Position numbers and translations under genes: made by a program
Part shown: in pieces, positions 53,835 to 61,800 of the stretch
Layout: the number at the start of each line of letters is the position of its first letter
Position numbering within the stretch: position 1 is the stretch's first letter
DNA from: [Collinsella] massiliensis
Lineage (GTDB): Bacteria > Actinomycetota > Coriobacteriia > Coriobacteriales > Coriobacteriaceae
Length of the DNA stretch: 64,000 nucleotides
Assembly (NCBI GenBank): GCA_000333815.1
Contig: CAPI01000046.1
Span: forward strand, 1-64,000
Direction of reading: 5' to 3'
Notes under the pieces: generated by a model
The model's input: the letters and a program-made list of their open reading frames with translations, nothing else
What the model was told of the DNA's origin: nothing
Databases searched by the model: none

Positions 53835-54431
53835 ATGGGGAACGCGGTTCCAGACGAGGTCGTCCTCTTCGAGGGGAGCGATGGCGTCGAGCACATGCGC
53901 GTGGTGTGTCGGCGATCGGGTGGCGACGGGCTCGTGCTCGTGCAGGAGAGCGCGGGGGAGGTGTCGCGCTGGTGCTTCGGCGAGTCGCCGCATCGAGCAA
54001 TCTTGCATATCGATGCCCAGCAGGTGCATGCGCTCGCGCGGCACTTCCACGTGCGGGATGCGGGAGGGGTTGCCGCAGCGCTGGAGATCGAGGTCGCCGG
54101 ATTCGATAGTTTGACGCAAACGCGCAGGTTATTGACCCTATTGGATAAACCGGAACATTTTTTGAAAAAACTGCTTGACTCACCCCGGGGGGCATGCCAT
54201 TATATGTCTTGCGTTGCGGCGTTACCTCAGCTGGATAGAGGGTCTGACTACGAATCAGAACGTCATAGGTTCGAATCCTATACGCCGCACCAGTCGAGAT
54301 GTACGGGCGCTCTTTGGAGCGCCCGTTTTCGTATATCTGCTCTTCCTGGTTCGAAGCTCCTCCGTTTAGAGCGGGCTGCCGCCACCGCGCACGGCACGCC
54401 TGGCGGCGCGTACCCGCCGCGTGCGAAATAG
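53835..54431 (+). CDS. Uncharacterised, possibly SOS-regulated ORF running into tRNA-Arg
   Basis: GGAGGG lies 4 bases before ATG 53835. The first 100 residues look like a real protein (VVLFEGSDGVEHMRVVCRRS, LVLVQESAGEVSRWCFGESP, HRAILHIDAQQVHALARHFH). After FDSLTQTRRLLTLLDKPEHF the frame stays open through an AT-rich tRNA promoter and the whole tRNA-Arg gene to 54431. That region is unlikely to be meaningful coding, so the native stop was probably lost or the true C-terminus lies near 54150. The upstream LexA-like box suggests DNA-damage induction. Function unknown. Confidence 0.55.
   Translation: MGNAVPDEVVLFEGSDGVEHMRVVCRRSGGDGLVLVQESAGEVSRWCFGESPHRAILHIDAQQVHALARHFHVRDAGGVAAALEIEVAGFDSLTQTRRLLTLLDKPEHFLKKLLDSPRGACHYMSCVAALPQLDRGSDYESERHRFESYTPHQSRCTGALWSARFRISALPGSKLLRLERAAATAHGTPGGAYPPRAK
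54173..54203 (+). promoter_or_regulatory. tRNA-Arg promoter
   Basis: TTGACT (54173-54178) is a good -35; CATTAT (54198-54203) is a weaker -10 at 19 bases. The surrounding AT-rich stretch contrasts sharply with flanking DNA. Confidence 0.55.
54216..54292 (+). tRNA. tRNA-Arg (anticodon ACG)
   Basis: The acceptor stem GCGGCGT/ACGCCGC, the anticodon stem-loop TCTGA-CTACGAA-TCAGA with anticodon ACG (54250-54252), and the T-loop GGTTCGAATCC form a full cloverleaf. The CCA end is encoded (54290-54292). ACG is modified to ICG to read CGN codons. Confidence 0.97.
54303..54329 (+). terminator. tRNA-Arg terminator
   Basis: ACGGGCGCTC pairs with GAGCGCCCGT around a 4-base loop and is followed by TTTT, 10 bases after the tRNA. 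Confidence 0.85.
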
Positions 54432-54545
54432 TCCCGGCGGAACGCTGCGCGAGCGGACACAATACAACCAGGCTGGCGCATGGCAGAAGCCGACGCGCGC
54501 GTACGGGCGCGGGGATGCACGTCGGTAGCGGGGAGGTGAAGGTCG

Positions 54546-56666
54546 ATGTTGGACGATGTGGCGCATACGGACACCGAGCGCGCGGAAGAGCCGGCGCCCC
54601 GTGCACAGGAGACGCACGACGAGCGCGACGGTGCATCGGCCATGCCGGAGCCCTCGGAGCCCCCGGCCGACGACGAGCCCCTCGACCTCACGCCGCTCCC
54701 GCTCCCGCACGCCATCAGGCCGCTCGATCCGTTCTTCGAGCTCCCCTTCGTCGACGCGATCGATGCCGTCCGCCTCTCCTGCGAGGCACCCGCCGACGCA
54801 TCCGGCATCGAGCGCTTCGTGCACCGCGTCCTGTCCGAGCTCGATACGGTGCAGCTGCGCGCCCTCGCCGCGTCCCGCCGCCTCTCGCTCGCGTTCATCG
54901 AGCGCATGGACGCGTTCTACCTCAACTTCGATCAAAACGGCGTCACGAGCGCCGAGCGTGCTGCCATCTATGCTGCGGAGACGGCGATCAACCGCATCTA
55001 CCGCGTGCTGCACCTGCTGGGCTTTGGCCTGGCCGAGGTCGACGCGTCTCCCTCCGAGGAGGCGTGCTCCGCGTACGACCAGGCGTCGTATGCCGGCGCG
55101 ACGGTCATCATGGGCGAGCTCATGGAGCAGGTGTCCGCGGACAACCCGTGGGCTGCGCTCGGCAATGTCGCCTGCGCCCCCGGAGGGATCTGGGACGTCC
55201 TCACGCGCTTCGCGACGCTCGGCGAGCAGGTCGGCCTGCTCGCGCGGCTCGATTACCGGGTGCACATCGCGACCGATTGCAGCGAGCTGCGCATCGAGTT
55301 CGTCGCGCCGGGGGCTGCGAGCATGCCCCGCTCGGTATACGACCTCTCAGCGGACGCATGGCGCGCATGCCCGGAAGCCGAGCGGGCCGCATGGGCGCGC
55401 GAGTACGCCGCCCGCATGGCGCTCGTTTTGGCGGCGGCGGGGTTCGCGGCCGGCTTCGCGGTCGAGCGCAGCACGGTCACGGCGAACGACGGCGCGGGTG
55501 GACAGCCGTATGCGGTCGTCCTCGACCGGGGATGGTTCATGGCACACCTCTCCGCGATGCGGTGCGACCTCGACGGCTGCCCGCTGTCGGACGCGCTCGC
55601 CCTGGATATGCTCGCTGTCTGCGAGGTGGAGCCGGAAGCGCGCGGCGCCGACGCGGATGCTTCGGAGCAGCACGATCCGCATCCGTCCGAGCCCGAGGCG
55701 GCGGAGAAGACCCCCGGCGCGCCGCCGGCCGAGGCCGATTCGATCGAATTCCGCGCCCCCGCGCATGATGCGCGTCCGCTCCCGCCCGAGCTTCGCGAGC
55801 TGCTGCTGGCAGATACCGCCGCGGAGCTCGAGGTCATGGAGGATGATGCCGACCCGTACATGGCGCGCCTGCGCGAGCTGCGTGAGCACGAGGAGACCGA
55901 TCCGGGCTTCGCCGAGCGCGGGTACCTCGAGGTGGTGGACGAGCTGGAGGCGCAGTGCGCGACGCGCGAGCTGCTCGCCGATGTGCCGGTCATCACGCGG
56001 TTCTGCGAGAGCTACGTGGGCCGCATCGAGCTGCCGGTGTTCGAGGAGGATGCGTCGGTGCGCATCCTGCGGGCGCCGGACGCGCTGTTCTTCGCGCGCC
56101 TCGCGCTCTGCCGGATGTACCTCGCGGCCGAGGCGTACGACCGCGCGCTGGCCGAGGCGCGCTGCCTGCTCGATTTGGCGCCCACGTCCATGCAGGCGCA
56201 CGTGATGCTCGTGAACGCCCTTGCGCGCCTCAACCGGTACGCCGAGGTCATCGAGGCCGTGCGCCAGGGGCTGCGCGTGGCATTCGAGCGCGAGGCCATC
56301 TCCTACCTGCTGTACCGCGTCGCATTCGCCTTCTGGAGGCTTGGCGACCGCGAGACGGCGGCCGCCTGCTATCGGCTCGTCCGTGGCGGCGGGCGCGGCG
56401 ATGCCCTGGCGGAGGAGGAGCTTGGCGAGCTGCTGCGCGAGATGGGCAGGGAGGATGCGCCGGGCATCGATGAGTCGATCGCCCGCGTGCGCGCGCAGGG
56501 GCTCGTGTGCGCGCCGTGGAGCGATGGGTTCAAGCTCGTCGTGGACGCGGCGGTGCTCCTGGCCGACCACGGCTTCTTCTTCCTGGCGGGACGCTGCGCA
56601 CATGCGATGTGGCACGTGCTCGGCCGCGACGAGTTCGGCGTCGTGAGCCGCGCGCTGCTGGGGTAG
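54546..56666 (+). CDS. 706-aa TPR-containing protein of unknown function
   Basis: The protein has an acidic, proline-rich N-terminus (1-55), an all-helical region (about 70-200; AAIYAAETAINRIYRVLHLL), a mixed middle domain, a disordered acidic linker (about 365-420) and a C-terminal TPR-like array (about 515-640; FFARLALCRMYLAAEAYDRA, YRVAFAFWRLGDRETAAACY). No signal peptide or TM helix is evident, so a cytosolic scaffold is likely. GGGAGGTGA lies about 9 bases before the ATG. I recognise no named family; it may be lineage-specific. Confidence 0.75.
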   Translation: MLDDVAHTDTERAEEPAPRAQETHDERDGASAMPEPSEPPADDEPLDLTPLPLPHAIRPLDPFFELPFVDAIDAVRLSCEAPADASGIERFVHRVLSELDTVQLRALAASRRLSLAFIERMDAFYLNFDQNGVTSAERAAIYAAETAINRIYRVLHLLGFGLAEVDASPSEEACSAYDQASYAGATVIMGELMEQVSADNPWAALGNVACAPGGIWDVLTRFATLGEQVGLLARLDYRVHIATDCSELRIEFVAPGAASMPRSVYDLSADAWRACPEAERAAWAREYAARMALVLAAAGFAAGFAVERSTVTANDGAGGQPYAVVLDRGWFMAHLSAMRCDLDGCPLSDALALDMLAVCEVEPEARGADADASEQHDPHPSEPEAAEKTPGAPPAEADSIEFRAPAHDARPLPPELRELLLADTAAELEVMEDDADPYMARLRELREHEETDPGFAERGYLEVVDELEAQCATRELLADVPVITRFCESYVGRIELPVFEEDASVRILRAPDALFFARLALCRMYLAAEAYDRALAEARCLLDLAPTSMQAHVMLVNALARLNRYAEVIEAVRQGLRVAFEREAISYLLYRVAFAFWRLGDRETAAACYRLVRGGGRGDALAEEELGELLREMGREDAPGIDESIARVRAQGLVCAPWSDGFKLVVDAAVLLADHGFFFLAGRCAHAMWHVLGRDEFGVVSRALLG

Positions 56667-56734
56667 CTGCAGGGTGTGCGGCGGCAGGCTCGGGCGACGG
56701 ATGTCTTAGTTGGTGGAGTGGCCCCGAAAAGCGC

Positions 56735-56768
56735 GAACCCCCACCCGGGTGCGCCGGGCAGGGGTTCG
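56735..56768 (-). terminator. tRNA-Ser terminator (bidirectional shape)
   Basis: CGAACCCC and GGGGTTCG form the outer stem, with an inner CCCGG/CCGGG part. On the minus strand a short T-run (CTTTTCG) follows. It also lies downstream of the convergent TPR gene. Confidence 0.65.
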
Positions 56769-56782
56769 TGTAAGTCACGGCT

Positions 56783-56872
56783 GGCGGAGAGCTGGGGATT
56801 CGAACCCCAGATTCCCTTGTGGGGAATACTCGCTTAGCAGGCGAGCACCTTCGGCCTCTCGGTCAGCTCTCC
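56783..56872 (-). tRNA. tRNA-Ser (anticodon GCT)
   Basis: The minus strand reads acceptor GGAGAGC, D-loop, anticodon loop CTGCTAA (anticodon GCT, reading AGC/AGU), a long variable arm (ATTCCCCACAAGGGAAT) typical of serine tRNAs, the T-arm GGGGTTCGAATCCCC, and an encoded CCA. Confidence 0.97.
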
Positions 56873-56937
56873 GTTAGCAGCTCACAATGATACCGTACCC
56901 GCCGGCCGCAGCACAAGGGCGAAGTGAAAAAGCATAC

Positions 56938-57945
56938 TCAAGCGATGGGAAGCGTCTCAGCGGAGACGGGGCGGTTCTCCCGGTGCGCGCGCACCGCATC
57001 CCAGGAAAACGATGCCGCGAGCTCGTCGGCGGTGCGCGGGGCGGTGTCGGGCTCGAGGCCGGTCAGGCCGGCAAGCCAGCCGAGCAGCGCCGCAGCCGAA
57101 TCGAAGCGCGCCCGGAGCTCGCCCATGTCGAGGTCGTGGTCGCGCTTGGCGAGCCGTCTCCCGTCGGGTGCGAGCAACAGCGGAACGTGCGCATACGCTG
57201 GTTGCGGGAGGCCGAGGAGCCGCTGCAGGTAGATCTGGCGGGGCGTCGAGGGCAGCAGGTCGCAGCCGCGCACGATCTCCGTCACGCCCATCTCGGCATC
57301 ATCCACCACCACAGCGAGCTGGTAGGCGAAGACGCCGTCGCTGCGCCGCACGAGGAAGTCCCCGCACTCGCATGCGAGCACCTGGTGCTGCGGCCCGTAC
57401 ACGCGATCGGTGAACGTGATGGTGCCGGCGGGATCGGCGGCATCTGGCACGCGCAGGCGCAGCGCGGGCGGGCGCACGCGGCTGCGCGCGGCGACTTCCT
57501 CGGGTGAGAGGTCGCGGCATGTGCCTGCATAGACGGGTGTGCCGTCGCTTGCATGCGGTGCGCTCGCGGCATGGAGCTCTGCGCGCGTGCAGAAGCAGGG
57601 GTAGGTGAGGCCGGTGGCATCGAGCTCACGCGCGGCGTCGCGGTACAGCTCGAGCCGGTCGTGCTGGTAGACGGGCTCGCCGTCCCAAGCGAGGCCGAGC
57701 CAGCGCAGGTCGTCGAGCAAAAGGTCCGTCCATGGGCCGGACTGTGTGCGGGGGTCGAGGTCCTCGACGCGGAGCACTACGCGACCTCCCGCGCTGCGCA
57801 CCGAGAGCCAGGCGATAAGCGATGCGTACACGTTTCCCAGGTGCATGCGGCCGGAAGGCGTGGGCGCGAAGCGGCCGACGACCGTCGCCGCGCCGCCCGA
57901 GCTGCCGGCCCTTCCAGATGCTGCTGTGTTCCCGTTCGTTTCCAT
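56938..57945 (-). CDS. gluQ: Glutamyl-Q tRNA(Asp) synthetase
   Basis: This 335-aa truncated GluRS-like enzyme attaches glutamate to queuosine in tRNA-Asp. Motifs are GRFAPTPSGRMHLGNVYASL (HIGH region), VEDLDPRTQ, the zinc-site CFCTRAEL with YAGTC, and the KMSKS-like LAKRDHDLDM. It lacks the anticodon-binding domain of GluRS. The ATG 57945 has no Shine-Dalgarno, and TATACT lies only 8 bases upstream, suggesting a leaderless transcript. The Asn/Gly/Ser-rich first 20 residues are poorly conserved. Confidence 0.9.
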   Translation of the reverse strand: METNGNTAASGRAGSSGGAATVVGRFAPTPSGRMHLGNVYASLIAWLSVRSAGGRVVLRVEDLDPRTQSGPWTDLLLDDLRWLGLAWDGEPVYQHDRLELYRDAARELDATGLTYPCFCTRAELHAASAPHASDGTPVYAGTCRDLSPEEVAARSRVRPPALRLRVPDAADPAGTITFTDRVYGPQHQVLACECGDFLVRRSDGVFAYQLAVVVDDAEMGVTEIVRGCDLLPSTPRQIYLQRLLGLPQPAYAHVPLLLAPDGRRLAKRDHDLDMGELRARFDSAAALLGWLAGLTGLEPDTAPRTADELAASFSWDAVRAHRENRPVSAETLPIA

Positions 57946-58013
57946 GAGCGAAAGTATAGCGGAGCGCCATTCCGGCCGTGCATCGGAGCGATTTATCACA
58001 GCGTCCGGCTCAA

Positions 58014-58188
58014 TGTGGTGATGGAATTCAGATATGCACGATTCGAACGCCTATACAGGAGCCTCGGAGGGCGGATTGCTGCTGCGGGCGCGTGTCCGCG
58101 CAATGGAATCCTGGGGTTTTGTCGCCCAGGCCGAGTCCTTGCGCGCGTTCCGCGCGGCTGAATCGTGCATATCTGAATTTCATCACCA
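58014..58188. repeat. 175-bp element with 31-bp inverted termini (AATTCAGATATGC family)
   Basis: TGTGGTGATGGAATTCAGAT... (58014-58044) matches the complement of 58158-58188 at 30 of 31 positions. The interior shares AATCCTGSGGTTTTGT with the 23181 element. It has no ORF. It lies in the 441-base gap between gluQ and ferritin; the rest of the gap holds the ferritin terminator. Confidence 0.85.
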
Positions 58189-58288
58189 CAATCCGGCGGT
58201 TCTCGTGCGAAAACCGAAGCGCGGGGCATGCCGAGGCGCATAGCGAGGGGTGCGCGGCAGCAAAACGCGCGCCCGTTCGCGAAAACGA

Positions 58289-58319
58289 AGGAGCCCCAGG
58301 CGTGCAACCTGGGGCTCCT
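58289..58319 (-). terminator. Ferritin terminator
   Basis: AGGAGCCCCAGG and CCTGGGGCTCCT form a 12-bp perfect stem around a 7-base loop, followed on the minus strand by TCGTTTTC. It lies 67 bases after the ferritin stop. Confidence 0.85.
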
Positions 58320-58386
58320 CGGAAAAGGGGGGCGAGATGAACGGGCGGCCGGCGAGTCGCGTACCGGCCGCCCGGAAGGGGAGCGG

Positions 58387-58905
58387 CTACAGCGGTAGCG
58401 CCGTCATCTGCGTGTACACGCGAGCCTGGTACTCGCGATCGAGATCGTACAGGCCCTTGGGATCGGAGCCGAACAGCTTCATGTTCGTGATCATGTCGCG
58501 GGCGTTGGTCTCCTCTTCGCCCTGCTCGGACACGAACCAATCCAGGAAGCGCATCGCGCGCACATCGTGGACCTCGTTGGCGACCTCGTAGCAGTTGTGG
58601 ATGAGGCCCGTCACGTACTCCTCGTGCTCGAGGCCGGCCTCGAGCGGCTCGAGATCGTTCTCGAAGACCTTATCGGGCTTGGCGATGGCCTCCATCGTGG
58701 GCTTGAAGTCGTTATCAAGGAGGTAGCGACGGATGGCGAGCGCGTGGTCCATCTCTTCCTTGGCCTGGATCACGTACCAGTTCGCGAAGCCCTTGAGGCC
58801 GCGATCCTCGTAGTAGTCGGCAAACGTAAGATAGAGGTACGACGAATAGAACTCAGCATTGATCTGATCGTTCAGTACCTGTGCGACGCGCTCGTTCATT
58901 GCCAT
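58387..58905 (-). CDS. ftnA: Ferritin
   Basis: This 172-aa protein assembles as a 24-mer that oxidises and stores iron. Ferroxidase residues are visible: Glu in NAEFYSSYLYL, Glu/His in AKEEMDHAL, Glu in LEAGLEHEEYV and Gln/Glu in SEQGEEE. It is the heme-free FtnA type. GGAGGGAAACC precedes the ATG at 58905. The leader contains ACGGG/CCCGT as a small inverted pair; no Fur or DtxR box is confidently recognised. Confidence 0.94.
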   Translation of the reverse strand: MAMNERVAQVLNDQINAEFYSSYLYLTFADYYEDRGLKGFANWYVIQAKEEMDHALAIRRYLLDNDFKPTMEAIAKPDKVFENDLEPLEAGLEHEEYVTGLIHNCYEVANEVHDVRAMRFLDWFVSEQGEEETNARDMITNMKLFGSDPKGLYDLDREYQARVYTQMTALPL

Positions 58906-59185
58906 GTTGGTTTCCCTCCGCAAACCTTGTCGTTTTGACGGGTTGTCACCCCGTTCATCGCTATCTATACCCACTTGTCGGAACGCAAACGGGCAATCGT
59001 CGTCCTCGCAACTCGTACACAAAGCGGGGACCCTGCCCGCGCGCCCGAGCCGGACGCCCGGCCGCGGCGCATGTCGATGTTCCATGCGCGGCGTCGCGAG
59101 CATGTACCCAGCAAATGCGCTACATTAGAGGGCGTCGGATTAGCTGCCGCCGGAGCGCGGCGGCGCAGCGGGCAAGGAGGGCCGC

Positions 59186-60820
59186 ATGGGATCTGAGCGT
59201 AAAATCGAGCGCGCGCTCATATCGGTGACCGATAAGACGGGCATCGTCGAGTTCGCGCAGGAGCTCGTCGAGAAGTTCGGCGTCGAGATCATCTCGACGG
59301 GTGGCACGGCGAGGACTCTCGAGGAGGCGGGCGTTCCCGTCACCCCGATCGAGCAGTTCACGGGGTATCCGGAGATGATGGACGGCCGCGTGAAGACGCT
59401 CCATCCCAAGGTGCACGGCGCGCTGCTCGCCCGCCGCGACTCCGAGCAGCACATGGCCGAGGCAGCCGAGCACGACATCAAGCTCATCGACCTCGTCTGC
59501 GTGAACCTGTATGAGTTCGAGAAGACCGTCTCCGACCCGAACGTGACCTTCGAGGACGCCATCGAGCACATCGACATCGGCGGTCCCTCCATGCTGCGCT
59601 CCACGGCGAAGAACAACGACGCCGTGACCGTGATCTGCGACCCGGCGGACTACACCCCTGTGCTGGAGGAGATGAGCGTGCACTGCGGCTCCACCACGAA
59701 GGTGACGCGCCGCCGCCTGGCCGCGAAGGTCTTCGCCCGCACCGCCGCCTACGACACGGCCATCTCGACGTGGTTCAGCTCCTATCTCGAGCTGCAGAGC
59801 CGCGCGATCGATCCCGACGACCCCTTCGAGCCCCCCGCGCTGCTCGACCTGCACCTCACCAAGGTCCAGGACCTGCGCTACGGCGAGAACCCGCACCAGG
59901 CCGCCGCGGTGTACCAGCTCGATGGTGAGCTTGCGAACCTCGTGAGCTCGGCGAACCCGCTCGTGGGCGCGGAGCAGATCCAGGGTAAGCCGCTCTCGTA
60001 CAACAACCTGCTCGACGCCGACGCCGCCTGGAACGCGGTGCGCGAGTTCGACGAGCCGGCATGCGTGATCCTGAAGCACCAGAACCCGTGCGGCTCCGCC
60101 GTCGCCGCCGACGTGACCACGGCGTACGACCGCGCCTTCGCCTGCGACCCCAAGAGCGCCTTCGGCGGCATCATCGCCGTGAACCGCGAGGTCCCGCTCT
60201 CGCTCGTGGAGCACTTCGCCGACCAGAACAAGCAGTTCGTCGAGGTGCTCATCGCGCCGAGCTACACCCCCGAGGCGCTCGAGCGCCTGAGCCGTCGCCA
60301 GAACCTGCGCGTGCTCGCCACGGGCGGCGCCGAGGGCCACGCCACGCTCGAGCTGCGCTCGGTCGACGGCGGCATGCTCGTGCAGTGCGTCGACACCGTG
60401 GAGGAGGATCCCTCCGAGTTCACGTGCCCCACGATCCGCAAGCCCACCGACAAGGAGATGCGCGACCTCGTGTTCGCGTGGAACGTCGTGAAGACGGTGA
60501 AGTCGAACGCCATCCTGGTGGCCAAGGATCAGGCGGGCATCGGCATGGGACCGGGTCAGCCAAACCGTGTGGACTCCGCGCTCCTGGCCTGCGAGCGCGC
60601 CGAGGACGCTTGCGAGCGCATGGGCGTCGAGGCGGGCGGTTTCGTGGCCGCGAGCGATGCGTTCTTCCCGTTCCGCGACAACGTGGACGTGCTCGCCGAG
60701 CATGGCGTCACCGCGATCATCCAGCCGGGCGGCTCGGTGCGCGACGACGAGTCCATCAAGGCGTGCGACGACCACGACATCGCGATGATCTTCACGGGCA
60801 CGCGCCATTTCCGCCACTAG
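59186..60820 (+). CDS. purH: Bifunctional AICAR transformylase/IMP cyclohydrolase
   Basis: This 544-aa enzyme catalyses the last two steps of purine synthesis. The N-terminal IMP cyclohydrolase domain has [30 protein letters not shown] and [17 protein letters not shown]. The transformylase domain has [10 protein letters not shown], the catalytic [19 protein letters not shown] and the C-terminal [12 protein letters not shown] and [20 protein letters not shown] precedes the ATG. A strong terminator follows. Confidence 0.97.
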   Translation: MGSERKIERALISVTDKTGIVEFAQELVEKFGVEIISTGGTARTLEEAGVPVTPIEQFTGYPEMMDGRVKTLHPKVHGALLARRDSEQHMAEAAEHDIKLIDLVCVNLYEFEKTVSDPNVTFEDAIEHIDIGGPSMLRSTAKNNDAVTVICDPADYTPVLEEMSVHCGSTTKVTRRRLAAKVFARTAAYDTAISTWFSSYLELQSRAIDPDDPFEPPALLDLHLTKVQDLRYGENPHQAAAVYQLDGELANLVSSANPLVGAEQIQGKPLSYNNLLDADAAWNAVREFDEPACVILKHQNPCGSAVAADVTTAYDRAFACDPKSAFGGIIAVNREVPLSLVEHFADQNKQFVEVLIAPSYTPEALERLSRRQNLRVLATGGAEGHATLELRSVDGGMLVQCVDTVEEDPSEFTCPTIRKPTDKEMRDLVFAWNVVKTVKSNAILVAKDQAGIGMGPGQPNRVDSALLACERAEDACERMGVEAGGFVAASDAFFPFRDNVDVLAEHGVTAIIQPGGSVRDDESIKACDDHDIAMIFTGTRHFRH

Positions 60821-60864
60821 GGCGGGTCGCCGAGCGGCGTCGGCGCGCGTGATTCTGGAATCGA

Positions 60865-60897
60865 GCGGCCATCCGGTAGCCGGGTGGCCGCTTTTTT
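60865..60897 (+). terminator. purH terminator
   Basis: GCGGCCATCCGG pairs with CCGGGTGGCCGC and is followed by TTTTTT, a textbook Rho-independent terminator 45 bases after the stop. Confidence 0.92.
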
Positions 60898-60921
60898 GCG
60901 GCGGAATGCCCTGCGCGAACC

Positions 60922-61062
60922 CAAACGGCGCGAAACGAGCGGTTTATGCGGGGGTGGCCGAGTAGCCGGGAAAGGGGCACCTTCGTTACCTGCGGTTTTG
61001 CTGGAGCGCAACCCCTTGCTACTTGAGGGGGTGCCTATAAAACGCTCGTTTCGCGCGGTTTG
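60922..61062. repeat. 141-bp element with 26-bp inverted termini (GCGCGAAACGAGCG family)
   Basis: CAAACGGCGCGAAACGAGCG... (60922-60947) is matched by the complement of 61037-61062 with two differences. The interior includes CCTGCGGTTTTGCTGG, resembling the core of the AATTCAGATATGC elements. It fills the gap between the purH terminator and the next gene and contains no credible ORF. Confidence 0.85.
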
Positions 61063-61128
61063 TATCCCGGGGGAGTGGAACTGCGTCGCGCGCCGGGTAC
61101 AATGGTCGCGGTTTCGAAGGGAGCATGT

Positions 61129-61791
61129 ATGGCTGAGGAGTTCAAACTGGGCAGGCCCGCGCTCGTGTGCCGTTGGCGGCTGGCTGGGCGGAGCGTGCCG
61201 CTGCTCAACCGTCATATGCGGGCGCTCTCCCAGCGTCGCGTGCAGGGCGAGCCGCTTACCGTGAACCTGCTCGGTTGGGTGAAGCAGCATATCGAGTGGT
61301 CGCTCGCAGAGGATCCGTCGGCTGTGGCGGACGGCGTGCTCATGCTCGTGGTGGACGAGGCCGGCCAGGCGGCTATGAGTACGGGGGCGTATGAACCGCT
61401 CGCGGACGCATCGCCCGAAGCGCTCATCGAGCGGGCGGCCGCCGCGCGCGCGGAGGCGGATGCGACGGGCATCGCGCCCGAGCTGCTGTGCTGCGTGCAG
61501 GATGGCGCGCTCGTGTTCGGCGCGCCCGAATCGTCTGCGCGGTCGGGCACTGCGACCTTTATCCGCCAACTCGCCGAGACGCGCGGACATGCGGTGTCCT
61601 TCGATCCGGCGCTTCCCGAGCGCGCACGCATCGGCGTCGCGGGCACGCTCGCCCTCATCTCGGACGAGCACGGCGTCGTGGTGGAAGCGGCTCCGGGCGA
61701 TGCGGTGGAGGCGGCCGACGCCGCGGCCGACGACGAGCTGCTCTCCTTCCTGAGCTCTTCGTTCGATAAGCTGCGCGATTCCGTCCGCTAG
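61129..61791 (+). CDS. Protein of unknown function (220 aa)
   Basis: GAAGGGA lies about 6 bases before ATG 61129. The sequence opens with EEFKLGRPALVCRWRLAGRS and includes VNLLGWVKQHIEWSLAEDPS and VLMLVVDEAGQAAM. It is acidic toward the C-terminus, with no TM helix. I do not recognise the family. It is convergent with the PucR gene, 9 bases apart at their ends. Confidence 0.7.
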   Translation: MAEEFKLGRPALVCRWRLAGRSVPLLNRHMRALSQRRVQGEPLTVNLLGWVKQHIEWSLAEDPSAVADGVLMLVVDEAGQAAMSTGAYEPLADASPEALIERAAAARAEADATGIAPELLCCVQDGALVFGAPESSARSGTATFIRQLAETRGHAVSFDPALPERARIGVAGTLALISDEHGVVVEAAPGDAVEAADAAADDELLSFLSSSFDKLRDSVR

Positions 61792-61800
61792 GGGCAGCCC

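Noticed and set aside
54216-54545. Prophage or integrative element at tRNA-Arg
   Set aside because: No integrase, no duplicated tRNA 3' end and no phage genes are seen nearby.
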